Shown one piece after another: positions 26,492 to 38,378 of a stretch of DNA of 64,000 bases. Both the position numbers and the translations under genes were made by a program. Origin of the DNA: Brachynemurus nebulosus (taxonomy: Eukaryota > Arthropoda > Insecta > Neuroptera > Myrmeleontidae); NCBI GenBank assembly GCA_035578155.1, contig JAPWDM010000022.1, positions 2,419,076 through 2,483,075 of the forward strand, written 5' to 3'. Position 1 is the stretch's first letter, and the number at the start of each line of letters is the position of its first letter. The notes beneath the pieces were generated by a model. The model saw only the letters and a list, made by a program, of their open reading frames with translations. It did no database searches and was not told the DNA's origin.

Positions 26492-27893
26492 TTTATTATA
26501 TATTTCGGATATTTGATCATTTTTTAGATTATATGTCTACTTCTGAAATACTTTGTATAAGTATCTATTTATTAAGTACCTATACGAAACATAGATGTTA
26601 TGTAAACCACTGTAGTATTTTATTTCTTTATTTATGTTTTATAATGTTCTAATAACCATAATATTTATTTTCAGGTAAGCATTTCCATTACATCCGTATT
26701 CTTGGTCAGAAAAACATTTTTTGTAAGTACGTTTCAAAAATTTTATAAAAAAAATACTAACAATTTAAATCTCGGAAAACTAACATTTATTTTAAGTAGC
26801 ACTTAAAGTCAGAAAGTTGAATTTGAACAAATATTCATGCGTACATATTATAAATAAATTGTTAGAAGTCATTTTAAGGAATTGGAAAGCGAACTGCACA
26901 TTCACCAATTATCATTCTCATAAAACCGTAACAAATCCTGCCGAATAATTAAAGCATACTAGCAGAATACTGAAACAAAAACTGGCATGATTTATTTCTA
27001 GTGTGTAGTACAAATGCATGTAGTTAAGGAGATTGTAATAACTATAGGTTATATTGAAAAAGCCAAACATTTATCAAAATACCACTCGAAACCATTCTTA
27101 TTGTATGCTACCTGCTAGCTCTTGTCGGTACATTTGTGTTTGGTAAATGGTAATGTTATTTATAACTGAGCGAATAGTTTTTGTATAAATTGATATATAG
27201 CAATAATTTACATCGTAAAAGTACACTATTACATATTTCATTAAAGTGAAAAGTCAAAAATATATTAGCTATAACATGAAAAAGTAATCTTAATTATATT
27301 CATACCTATTTTGAGAAAGTATTAAAATTTAAAATTCACAAATAATTTGCAAATGAAATAGTAAAATTTCGATTGATTTCTCGTCTAGAAAGCATGCAAA
27401 AATAAAGACATGCATTCCAATTAAAGTTTATTTAACACATAAAATGTCAAAATTTGGACTTCAACAGATCCTAAATCAAATTTATCAGCCAGTTTTAATT
27501 ATAAAACAAGCTTTCTCAATTAAAAATCAAATAGTGATTGGATAATTATTAGGACTTGAATCCAGAATCTCTTGATAACTAGTCAAGTGTCTTGTCACTA
27601 AACGTTAACGAACCTGGTTCGGGAGCCAATTCAATACTTTGATAACGTATGAATCATATAATATTATACTCTCTTGGTTGTGACAAGCAGTTATTTTAAT
27701 TTCAGTATTACCGATTTGCTTGAGATATTTGCAATTTGTAGCGAACTTGTTTTCGTTTTTGAACATACATAGGTCAATAGGTACTCATGCGTTTGTCTGA
27801 TTTTTAATTAATATGAACAAAAGTTCGCCATACATTGATAACGTTCACAAACACATCAGCAACATTGAAATTATGCTTTTTCAATGTAATCAC
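26492..27893. other. Gene-free AT-rich stretch
   Basis: No gene recognised. The only structured piece is the tRNA-like sequence at 27540-27625. Confidence 0.45.
27540..27625 (-). repeat. Possible tRNA-derived SINE fragment
   Basis: On the minus strand, 'TTAGTGACAAGACACTTGAC' resembles a degenerate A box and GGATTCAAGTCC resembles a B box, about 35 nt apart. No acceptor stem and no clear tail. Weak. Confidence 0.25.
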
Positions 27894-28325
27894 AAAGAGT
27901 GACCCCAAAAATAGACCGTTTGGGGGTTCGCAAATTATAATCAAACGAAAATATGAGCTTGAGCATAAGAATGGTTTCAGAGATATATAGGGTCAGTAGA
28001 TTAGATTTGGTTATATTATTATTATTGTAAACTATTGTAAAGATAATAATGGTAATGATAATAATATATAATAATAATACTTCAGCTTCTTTACCACCTC
28101 ACGGTACTAATCTACAAAGAGGTTTTGTAATTTTGTTTGTTTTTTAATTTTGTTTGGTAATAAATAGCTCATAACCGTCTCCAAGAGCTCCCTTAAAAAA
28201 TAATTTTAACCGCATGGAAAACGTTTGAGTAGCTTTTGAGTTTATCGCGTTCAGATATAAAAATCAACGAGAGGTAGTTAATGAGAAAGAATAGAAAAGA
28301 GATAAAGATCGAAAAGCACAAGATG

Positions 28326-29653
28326 TCTATTTATACATATAATAAAACTGTAACGAGACCATTTCTGTACATGAAATATTTTTTGAAAATTGTATTGGTA
28401 CTGTAAATTGTTATCGATGTAGATATCAAAACAGCGATTTTTAAAATTTTTGTGTGACTGTCTGTCTGTCTGTCTGTTCACGGATCACGCAAAAACTATT
28501 GGACGGATTTTACTGAAATTTGGTGTGATGATAACTTGTTACCTGGATCAACATCTAAGATTCTTTTACTCCGGGAAAATGTCTCATTCTCATGGGAAAA
28601 TAGAAAAACTATTCTGAGCATGTGCACACATTACGCAAAAACTGTTGGACGGATTTTGATGAAATTTGCTATGGTGGTAACTTATTGCCTAGGTCAACAT
28701 CCAAAATACTCTTTACTCCGGTAAAATGTCTCATTCCCACGGGAAAATAGAAAATCCATTTTGAGCATATGCATACATTACGTAAAAACTAGTGAACGGA
28801 TTTTTATAAAATTTGGTCTGATATTATCTTATTACCTAGGTCAACATATAAGATACTTTTTGCTACGGTAGAATGTCTCCTTCCCTTGGGAAAATATAAA
28901 AACCATTTTAAACATGTGCAGGCATTACGCAAAAATTATTGTTCTATATAAGTTCTGTATAATTATTACACTTATACAAGGTGGTCTAGAATTATGTACC
29001 GTAATTACTAGAGCTGGTAGTACGTTCAAAAATAATGGTAGCTTTTCATCTATACTTTTTTCCAAAACTCAATAATCAGGGTTATAAACTAGAGGGGTAA
29101 AATGTAGAGGGGTAGAACGAAAGTGACATCTTTTTTATCACTTACGATTAGGGGATAATTTGGAAATAGATACTTCTACTTTAAATTACTCGAAAATGAT
29201 ATTATTTATCGAAATGTAACAAGTATACCTTTTTTGCCTGGAATTGTCTGAGGAATCATATTATTAAGAAATTTGTGTAAGTAACTGCAAATTAAAAAAG
29301 AAAAGACGTGATAACTCACACCTACCACCCAAAACCACCGCTTGACCATAAATGTTAATATAAATTTGATCCTCCTAATGCAAAATACGTACCCCTAAAA
29401 TATCAATCCGTTGCGTTATTCAAAAGTGTTTTGAAAATATTTAGGAAAAGATGGTTTTAGTTTCATCCCTTTACAGGGATGTATCTCCCTTACTATGGAG
29501 TTTTGGAGAAAAGTGTACATGAAAAGGTACCATTATTTTTGAAAGTACTATCAGCTCTAGCAATTACGGTACATAATTCTGGACCACCGTGTATATACTT
29601 CTCATTGATTTTATAACAACGCGTCGCGCGAACGACGCTACGGGTATAACTAG
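28326..29653 (+). mobile_element. Non-autonomous Helitron (family C), carrying a mariner-type miniature element
   Basis: The 5' end is TCTATTTATACATATAATA. The 3' end has a perfect hairpin GCGTCG-CGCGAA-CGACGC (29621-29638), 11 nt, then CTAG (29650-29653) before T. These are the diagnostic Helitron ends. After a (GTCT)n tract near 28455 come four copies of a unit of about 146 bp starting near 28487, 28632, 28779 and 28925 ('ACGCAAAAACTATTGGACGG'). The region after the fourth start is replaced by the inserted element at 28977. No Rep or helicase coding. A second, minus-strand copy is at 33930-34547. Confidence 0.75.
28977..29591. mobile_element. Tc1/mariner-type miniature element with long inverted repeats, inside the Helitron
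   Basis: Bounded by TA (28975-28976 and 29592-29593). Terminal inverted repeats of roughly 90 bp start CAAGGTGGTCTAGAATTATG on the left and, complemented, CACGGTGGTCCAGAATTATG on the right, and continue through 'TACCGTAATT'. Length 615 bp with no coding capacity. Both sides of the insertion belong to the Helitron, so it is younger than the Helitron copy. Confidence 0.8.
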
Positions 29654-30921
29654 TTTTATAAAAAATAGACATTTTTCATTGAACTATCATCTTCACTCAC
29701 TGTGTCATGTGAGTCGATTTTGATCACTTTGAACCTCTATATATTTGAAACCTTTCTTATGGTCAACTTCAAATTTTTTTATGATTAGTATCTTATGATG
29801 AGGTATCATTAATTAAGACTACAAATTAATCAAGTTTTGCGGACCCCCAAACGGGCTAAAAAACCCCTGTATTTGGGGTCGCTCTTTAAAGATTAAATAA
29901 ATAAATGAAAATAAAATATATATGTATAATTATAAAAACAAAACAAAAATCAAAAATAAAGGAAAGAAAAGGAATTTGAAAAAAAAAGTATTGTATAATT
30001 AATTAGTTTGAACTAATTTGGGATAATAATTGACATACACTTTTGGGATCTAGTAGTTACTTAATCCCTAATACGTTAATCACTTTAAATGGTAAAGACT
30101 GGTGTAGAAACTGTGAAAAATTTGAAAGAAAAATTTTATTCTAAGCTTCAGTAGGTTTCTATTTGTCTTTTCATATTAAAGATAATGACGTGTACTTAAA
30201 CGTACCGTGGCTCTTTTATTTATCATAAAACGTATATGTAGGTATGCCACCTATATTGTTTACTTATCGTATGTTCCCCTATTATAACATTTATTATCGG
30301 TATGTTATGTATATACTTACATACATATAACTAAAAATGAAACATTGAGTAGATCCATCAATCTTTACGACAACCTGAAGCGTACTTTCAGATGTTAAAA
30401 CAACATGCAGAGAGAAAATGTTGAAACACTGAAACATTATTTTTAGCCCTTTTAGAATTCGTACTTTTCACCTTTCACAAATTTTAACGATAATTTATAA
30501 TGTTTATATTTACTAAATATATTTATTTATTTTATAGTTCATCTACTGAATTAAGATTACTGCGAAATAAACTTGAAATGAACTTGAAGCTTTGCTTAAG
30601 AACTTGTATATAGTTGTAGCGAACGAAATGACGACACTTTCTCGATTTTTTTTTCAACAGCAAGATAAATATTTATTTAAGAACTGTTAACAACATTGAT
30701 TCGTGCGGGTTTTAAATATTTGAAAATAGGGGAACTACAGCTATATTCTAGGAGCGCCTTTTTTAGGCATCACTTGTGGTGAACATGATAACTCGAGAGA
30801 GGTTCATCTGAAATCAGAATTTCGAACCCATTTGTTAGTATATTTTATTGTCTAGTTGCTGAACAACGGATTTATCAAAGTTTAAATTTTTTTAAAACTG
30901 GCAGCGACTTAAAAAAAAAGT

Positions 30922-31179
30922 TTATTTTTTAAAGATATTAAATTTTGTTTTCTTTTCTAAGGATGTTGAGCGGATTGATAATTTTTTAGTAATCGCGTCA
31001 ACCGCAAAGGTACTTTCTACAGAGTACCATTCTGAGATAATCGTGTTTGAAGTTACAAGTTTGTTTCTTTCATATTCAATGTGGAACTTTCGAAAGTCTA
31101 TACACAACTGCTTCAAGGTTTCAGGGCCATACATTTCGGATAATACAATAGAGCGACGAAAGTCGACGTACGGCTTATC
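30922..31179 (-). pseudogene. Unrecognised coding-like fragment (possible exon or relic)
   Basis: The open frame runs on the minus strand from about 31179 to the stop at 30922. The ATG at 31134 is internal to the open stretch. The composition is mixed, polar and hydrophobic (motifs such as ETLKQLCIDF and ISEWYSVEST), unlike the Ile/Lys/Asn/Phe-rich chance frames elsewhere in the window. The DNA around 31135-31260 is also less AT-rich. No family recognised and no convincing splice sites fixed. It may be nothing more than chance. Confidence 0.2.
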
Positions 31180-31437
31180 TTATACTGAGCGATAGCTGCA
31201 TGATTTATTGGTAGCTGCGCAGTACGGACCGCGGGCGCTACTCGTGGCAATGTGTTATAAATAGATTCCAATTTAATGCTCCAATCGTTACGAAAAATGA
31301 GACTATTCTTGAGATAATGTACTCTAAAAAGAAAATAAACTTCTTCGATAAGGAAAGCTTTTTATAATCCCTTTAGCAATTACGATTATGCAATAGACAT
31401 TTTAAGGAAAGTTAACAATAGTAATGTTATTTTAAAA

Positions 31438-31449
31438 TGTTTTTTTTTT

Positions 31450-31481
<32 letters not shown>
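31438..31481. repeat. Poly(T) tract
   Basis: About 43 T residues interrupted by one G. It could be the poly(A) tail of a minus-strand retroposed sequence, but nothing recognisable lies next to it. Confidence 0.8.
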
Positions 31482-31940
31482 AAAAACTCTATGTAATTGT
31501 TGTTTTATGATGTTTGTATATTTATTTAAGAGTAAAAAACGTACCTATTTTCGTTTAGAAATGTTTCATATAATAAATACATGAATTTTGATGGATGAGT
31601 TAGACAAAATGTTCAGAGATAAAATAAAAAACGTATTTCTTCATTTTTATTTTTCCAACTTTTCAATCGAGCATTAAAAAATAAATAGCAAACATTATTT
31701 TAAATATTTACTATTTATGTATATTTGTTTGTCGGTTTTGTGGACCCTATTTTATTGGAATCTTTTAAGTGAATTATTATCAAACAAGCGCGCTAAGCAA
31801 TTATTTTATTTCAAAAATTTAAGAGATAACTGAAATATTTTTTATAAGGTTTTCTTAAAGTTTCTGACGCTAATTGTGAGCTATTGATAGCATGTAATCA
31901 TTTTTTTTTTTTTTTTTAATTAGGTATAAATAGTTTAAGA

Positions 31941-32432
31941 ATAGTATATTGTGCAATAAGTGCGGGAAATTGTCGATTGCCCACGAAAGCGAAGTTGAGC
32001 GCACGAACGTAGTGAGTGCGCTCATTCGCTTAAGTGGGGCAATCGACAATCCCGCACGAGTTGCACATACTATTTTTTATTACGAATTTCACATACTTTT
32101 TTCTATTATTTATCACGATTTTTGACATTTTTATTACTTTTAAAAATAATATTTTTAAGTGTTCGTCTTTTTTTTTCTGAATTAATTTTCGCTTAAATTA
32201 CTTTGTTGGTGGTTTCTATAGAAATAATTATGAAATATTTATTAAATGAAAAATTAAGAGACGGCTTTGCGTGTTTTGATTAAATTTTGCGTGTTTTATT
32301 GTCAATTTGCGTGTGGAAAGTTACTTTCCACACGCAAAAAAGTATGCGGGAAGAGTACAGTGGGCAAACAGCTATTTTGCATACAGAAATGTGTGCGCGA
32401 AGTTAGTACTTCTCCCGCATGAGTAATAAAAA
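31941..32432 (+). mobile_element. Multi-hairpin repeat (family D), copy 1
   Basis: Three palindromic modules. Module 1 (31941-32080) folds almost end to end: 'GTGCGGGAAATTGTCGATTG' pairs with 'CAATCGACAATCCCGCAC', outer 'TTGTGCAA' pairs with 'TTGCAC', and inner 'GAGCGCAC' pairs with 'GTGCGCTC'. Module 2 (32306-32338) is a perfect palindrome with 16-bp arms around one base. Module 3 (about 32342-32422) begins 'ATGCGGGAAG' and ends 'CTTCTCCCGCAT'. An AT-rich spacer joins modules 1 and 2. There is no coding capacity. A second copy lies at 51931-52386 in reverse orientation. I do not recognise the superfamily. Confidence 0.6.
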
Positions 32433-33929
32433 ATTATAAATTAACCTTTCTTAACATCGATATAGTGAAATTTTAAACAAAGTTTCAGAAATTTTATCTG
32501 TTGTTCAGACTTTGAGTCCATCTGAATATATACATGTATGTCGCAAGCCATTCAATTCTTACATAAAATGTGGAAACTCGACCCCTTTGAGCTTGTTTTC
32601 TAAATAATTTATTTCCAAGAGTTATTTTTCTGTTTCGTAAGTTTTTATTACAGTTCCTTTATGTATTCTTTTTACATTATCTTAATGTCTTCTTTCTTAT
32701 TTTCGTTTGCCATTTTCTAAAATTTAAATAAAATTATTCACACAAAATTTAATTAAGATGTTAAAAGTTCAAAGATGTTTTTGTAATAATAATAAAAATT
32801 TATACTAATGTACTCTATAAATTTACAATTTTAACAAACATTGAAAAATACATTTTAGACTTATTGTTAGAACCAACTCCGTCCACAAGTAGTTGTTTCA
32901 TTTCCTCATAAACTACAATTCCGGTTTTATTATACTGTTAAAAAATATACTAAATTTTATCTTAGATTAATTTAACATAATTTTTCTTGAAGCTAATTTG
33001 CGTCGAAAAAATGGTAGTGATTGTTAGTAACATGTGATGTACACTTGAATTAAAATTAAAGCTTAAGTATATTTGTAAGAAGAACTAAGGACGACGTGTA
33101 ACAACAATATATGTACAAGTGTCAAGATAATTTTTTTATTTTTCAGAAAAATTAGAAATATATAAATATCGGTGTATCCTGTTTCTTGCCACTAATGCTT
33201 ACAATACAATAGTAATATGATTTGAAAAGTTATATTAAATTAGTTATACAATGACTCAAACAGTATTTTACGGGAAGAAGCAATTTCTCTTGTTAACTCA
33301 ACAGACGTAAACTGTTCAATTTTAGGTAATTTGATCTTTATTCGCTGTTTCTATTAAACTTACAAAAGAACACTTTTGTGTTTGTAGTTGTAACTTCAAC
33401 AGACTAATGTTTTTTCTTTCTTTAAAAAGAAAATAACAAAATTAAATACCCCTGTCGCAGCATCTGCATAACATAGCGAATTTCCAATCATAAAAGTTAC
33501 TTTTTTTCGAAAACCCGCTTACCTAGAATAATGGTTCAAAATGTATTTTCTGTGATTTTCTTGGTTCTTTACCACAATGTAAAAAAAATTGGAAAAACTT
33601 TTAAATTTTGGCAAATTGTTTGCAAAAAAACTCATTTTTTGAGGTTTTTGGAATTGGACGTGTCTGACTGGAGAACTCATACAAAATTTTTGGACTTCCA
33701 ACGTTTTATTGTTTTATTATATTTGCATCCCAAACTAGTATCTATCCTATAAATATAACAAGTTTCATCCAAAATGAATTTTTCGGATATATAGGCACTT
33801 AAATTTTCGAAATTTCTAAATTAATTTAAAATAGAGTTAGTCTCCAGAAATTTTGTATTATGGTAAATTTAATGTAATAAATGACAAGTATATAAGTATA
33901 GTAATTATAAAGCATTCGCATAGAACAAT
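32433..33929. other. Gene-free AT-rich stretch
   Basis: No gene recognised. At 33500-33790 a segment with 'GACGTGTCTGACTGGAGAAC' has a diverged relative at 37060-37315 ('GACGTGTCTGGCTAACGAAC'), so both are probably parts of one old repeat. The overlapping open frames at 33519-33752 on both strands are chance. Confidence 0.4.
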
Positions 33930-34395
33930 AGTTTTAAGTACACATGCACATAAGCAAAATAATTTTTGAATTTTCCTGAAGGAAGGAAATATTTTCCCGT
34001 AATAAAAAGTATCCTAAATGTTGACGCAGGTAATAAGTTATCACTACACCAGATTTCATAAAAATCCGTTCAATAGTTTTCGCGTAATATGTGCACATGC
34101 TCAAAAAGTTTTTTTATTTTCCTGTGGGAATGAGCCACTTTCCCGAAATAAAAAGTATCTGAGATGCGGACTCAGGTAATAAGTTATCACCACACCAAAT
34201 TGCATCAAAATCCGTTCAATAGTTTTTGCGTACTGTAGGCACATGCTCAACATGGTTTTTCCATTTTCCCGTGGGAATGAGACATTTTCTCGAAGTAGAA
34301 AGTATCTTAGATGTTGATCCGGGTAATAAGTTGTCGGCACACCAAATTTCATTAAAATCCATCCAGTAGTTTTTGTGTGATGCGTGAACAGACGA

Positions 34396-34428
<33 letters not shown>

Positions 34429-34547
34429 AATTTAAAAAATCGCTGTTTTGATATCTACATCGATAACTATTTACAGTATCTGCACAATTTTTAAAAAATA
34501 TTCCCTATACAGAAACGATCTCGTTACATTTGTATTATATGTATAGA
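33930..34547 (-). mobile_element. Truncated non-autonomous Helitron (family C), copy 2
   Basis: On the minus strand it starts A|TCTATACATATAATACAA at 34547, passes a block ending 'CGATGTAGATATCAAAACAG', a (GTCT)n tract (about 34390-34425 on the plus strand as GACA), then three units of about 145 bp. The 3' end with hairpin and CTAG is missing. It matches 28326-28930 throughout. Confidence 0.75.
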
Positions 34548-37315
34548 TTACCTATTAATGGCTCTTTATTTAAAATATTAATTTTTTTTTAAAATAAATC
34601 GCCCCCTGTTCTAGGAAATATATATTTTTTAAATTTTTATAAAATTTCTTATGAAAGTGAGCTTCTTAGGCAATTTTATTTTGTATTAATGTATTTTATT
34701 TTGTATTAATGTGAAACATGAACATTTAAATGTTGGCAATTTCTGTATTGTGGCGTTATCTATCTAGCGCGTTAGTTAACTACTTTATTTAAAAGTTCGA
34801 ATAAAATTCCAGTCATTTTAATTTTTAATTGTTCAATAACTACAGTACCTTCAGTATCATAAAAGCAAGCAAAATAATATTACAATTTATTTATGTAGAT
34901 ACATATATGATGGAAAGTTAAGAAAAGAAAATGTTTTTTTGGAAGTTCGTGTTTAAGGTAAAATCGAAAAAACTTGGAAAATTTAATTAGTAATTAATTT
35001 TTTTTAAATATTTTTAGGTTTGGTTGTAAATGAATCTACTGTTGATCTTTTAATATGATACTGAACTATTCATGATTTAAAATGAAAAATTGTGTACTTA
35101 TTAGATGATGAAAATAAAAATGAGTAGTTTGAAAAACCGAAACAAATCGACCGACGTCTTGAAAAAGTCTGTCGGGACACCGGAGCAACGGAGCTAGAAC
35201 CGTGACAAATCCGGGAAAACCAAGACGTATGGACACTCTACACGGATTGTGAATGTTATAAACTTTAAGTTTTGATTTTTAAGCACATTATGAGTGAAAT
35301 TGAAAATTAAGAACGTGTGAAATTTGACATTTTAGTTAAAGTGCATATAAAATATAATACCTACATGTTTTTATAAAAATGCAAATATAAATAAATGTTT
35401 TCTGTTTTTTTTTTTTATTTTAATTGTTATTAATTATTTGGCTTTTTTAATAATTTAGAATTTTTCTGTCAAATGAATAAATTCTGAAAATATGAATTTA
35501 TGACATAATTTCAGTAAAAGTGAAAATGAAATTTTTCACCCACACTTTTGTAGTGTCAATGTACATCACTGGATCCCAATTTTCAAATGGATAGATAATT
35601 TCAGTAGCGTAGAAACTAATTATTAAAAAATTGCAAACTAAATGTGTTTATATGATAATACGTACTTATAAAATTTATATACGTGTTCTTCCGAAAATCG
35701 TAAATACCTAATTAACTTTCTCTCGATGAAGTTGGATTGACAAACATTTACATTAGGGATGTTATGGATATTCGTAACCGTAACTAAAACTACCGATATC
35801 CGAAATAATTAAATATCCGAAACCGAAAGCGTATACGAAAATGAAAGTTTATAAGTCTAGTAAGTACTTAACACATTAAATATTTCAGTCCCTTTTTGAC
35901 AATCTTGCCAGAACTTAAACACTTTTTTAAATATTTTTATTGTTAAAATCGAAACGTTATTTTGAAGCCGGTTAAAATTAATATATTTTACATTAAAATG
36001 TGTGGTCAATACAATCACCCGCTAGTTAATTATCGCTAGATTTGATGCTAGAAAATTGAGAAAAAACAGGTTATAGAGATTTTTTTTTATTTAGATTTTA
36101 TTTGTAATGATTGAATTACAAAATTCAAAAGGATGTTAAAAAATGTGTGTATTCACTATGAGCTTTTGCCTGTAGTAAATCCAGCTGCTCAAAATCGGTT
36201 CCAATATATCAGTTGGTCAGGACGGCATTGTACATAATTTTAATATTTTCTTTAAGAAATAGTATTTTTTTTTTAAATACTTGTTTGATTTTTTCAAGGC
36301 GAGTACTTTTTACGATGTGTGTTTACCAAATTCTACAAAATAATTAAAAAAAAAAACATTGTAACCCTACTATTTTGAAATTTTCAAAAAAATATCATGA
36401 AAATTACCTCATATATGCTTTTTCTGAGTTAATTATTGAAAAATATTCTATTTTCCGAGATTTTTAAGGTAAAACGAGCAGATGTATGGTTTTTGTTAAA
36501 CAAATTTCAGATCTTTAATACATTTTTTCCTTAAAAAAATAAATATTTAATATTTTCAAAAATGTATGATACAACTTGTCAAAATTTAAAATTATTTTTT
36601 TTGTTGTCAAAAGAAAAAAAAAAACAATGTGCAAATTTATTTACCACTAAAATGATGGGTTTATACATATAATTATAACGTAGTATTGTCATTTGGATAG
36701 AAAATTACGTAAAAATATTATTGTTTGAATATGATTTAACGTAATTTTTATGCGATTGTAGCAAGCTCTTATTAATTTTAGGAAGGTGTAAACATCATCT
36801 AAATTCTGATCATATCACATAACATACTGCGCCGTAATTTTTTATCTAAAAAAAAATGGAATAGAGATACATTATAAAAACATTTAACTGACAAAGAAAA
36901 AGAATATAGCCGAATCGTTAAATTGGATTAAAAAAATCATGACATGCTACTTAAAAAGCGGATTTTTTCGAATTTAGCTCGTAAAAAATGAGACAGAAAA
37001 AAAAAGAATGCGAGTGCGAGTGAAATGGAGAACGACATATTTCCTAGTTTTTCTCGAAAAGTAAGCAATTTAGAGCAACGGTATAAAAACATTTTTTATG
37101 AATTTTACCTTTTACTAGGGCTTGGTGTAAAAAAAAATTTGAAAAATTGCTTAATTCTGGCAAAAAACTCATTTTGTTGACAAAAAACGCCCGGAAAACC
37201 TACTTCTGGGCATCCGACGTGTCTGGCTAACGAACTCATCCAACGATTTGGAAAATCGAATTCGCACACAAAATTTCATAAGCATTAAACGTTTCGTTCG
37301 AGAGTTATCGCGCGG

Positions 37316-37383
<68 letters not shown>

Positions 37384-37826
37384 TTTAGTGAATATCATTT
37401 TCGTATTCTAGGGACCTCAAAACATATTTCTGATATGGTCTCGGGCTTAGGTCGCACCATGACACCTGGCGTAAAAGCTGAATTTCCAGTTTTGGAAATT
37501 CGCTAAAAGTAGTACAATTTTTTTTCTTCCTAATGAAACAGATGTAACAACAGATTTTATTTGATGAAATAAATCATTCTAATTAATTAATTGAGTAGTA
37601 ACAGGGTGCACTCACACAGACTTACTTGTAGCAGCGTTACAAACAAATGCATTTGTATCAGTGTCGGTGTGGTAGTGAATGCAACGGGCAGCGTAGTGTA
37701 CGGTCTATATAATGGGTGAGCAGTTGTTACGTCTCTTTTTTTTTCGTGTCTTTACATTCAAATTTATAACACGTGTTATTTTATTTAGAACATTTTTGTA
37801 GACGAGAATGTTTTAATTTAGATTTA
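34548..37826. other. Gene-free AT-rich stretch
   Basis: No gene recognised. It includes the old repeat relative at about 37060-37315 and a (TA)n tract at 37318-37380. Many A and T homopolymers. Confidence 0.45.
37318..37380. repeat. (TA)n microsatellite, about 62 bp
   Basis: Pure TA dinucleotides directly after 'GAGAGTTATCGCGCGGATACA'-like DNA, the 3' part of the old repeat noted at 33500. Confidence 0.95.
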
Positions 37827-38375
37827 AGCCGGTTCTACACGATGCTACGAACGTTCCTTCCAACGTTCGATCGAACGTTTGAGGCAATTAAGTTCGATAG
37901 TTGGTGCGACGAATGTATCTGCTACACAGTGAATCGAATGTTTGATCCAATACGAATGATGATGTGTTGGTACTCAGTGGACGGGGCTGTTATCTGTCTG
38001 ATGTTATCTCTAATGTTATACACTGATGTTGTCTCTCTTGTATAATGTGTTCGTACAAACGTTTATTCAGTGGACGAGGATGTCATCTGTCTTATGTGAT
38101 CTCTAATGTTATACACTGATGTTGTCTCTCTTCACATGAACGAGTCGTGCAGCTGCTGAGTCGAACCAACCAACGCAACCAACATTGACCTTCAAACGTT
38201 CGAAACATCCCTTTGACTCGGTGCAAGAATACCGACATCGAGCGGGACATGCCCAAATGCGAATGTTTGACGCTCAACATTGGACAGTCGGAGGTTCGAA
38301 CAACGGCCACACGATGCGATGAACCATCGAACGTCCAATTATGGAAGGTGTTCGTAGCATCGTGTAGAACCGGCT
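37827..38375. mobile_element. PIF/Harbinger-like miniature element with TTA target duplication
   Basis: Terminal inverted repeats AGCCGGTTCTACACGATGCT and complement, extending to about 30 bp with few mismatches, flanked by TTA at 37824-37826 and 38376-38378. A 3-bp TTA duplication is typical of PIF/Harbinger. Internally a segment of about 66 bp with 'CTAATGTTATACACTGATGT' occurs twice with a 93-bp period (about 37976 and 38069). Many GAACGTTCGA-like palindromes lie near the ends. The GC content is higher than the surroundings. The two open frames (37773-38045 and 38092-38310) have no transposase motif. Confidence 0.7.
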
Positions 38376-38378
38376 TTA

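Larger units (their letters stand above)
27894..29887. mobile_element. Outer inverted-repeat element of a three-level nest
   Basis: The left end AAAGAGTGACCCCAAA (27894) and right end TTTGGGGTCGCTCTTT (29887) are complementary with one mismatch. Just inside each, 'CCGTTTGGGGGTTCGCAA' pairs with 'TTGCGGACCCCCAAACGGG'. Removing the Helitron (28326-29653) leaves about 670 bp. No target duplication could be fixed, so the superfamily is open. Confidence 0.55.
29888..31940. other. Stretch without a recognised gene; one orphan open frame at 30922-31134
   Basis: Mostly AT-rich. A 70-codon minus-strand frame at 30922-31134, extendable about 15 codons upstream of its ATG before a stop, has balanced codon use compared with other frames here, but I recognise no domain. 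It could be a single exon or a gene relic. A long poly(T) tract lies at 31438-31481. Confidence 0.35.

Noticed and set aside
34390..34425. GACA/GTCT repeats here and near 28455, 480 and 43000 considered as a CRISPR-like or independent satellite array
   Set aside because: They are short simple repeats inside Helitron-like families B and C, always at the same relative place, without spacers.
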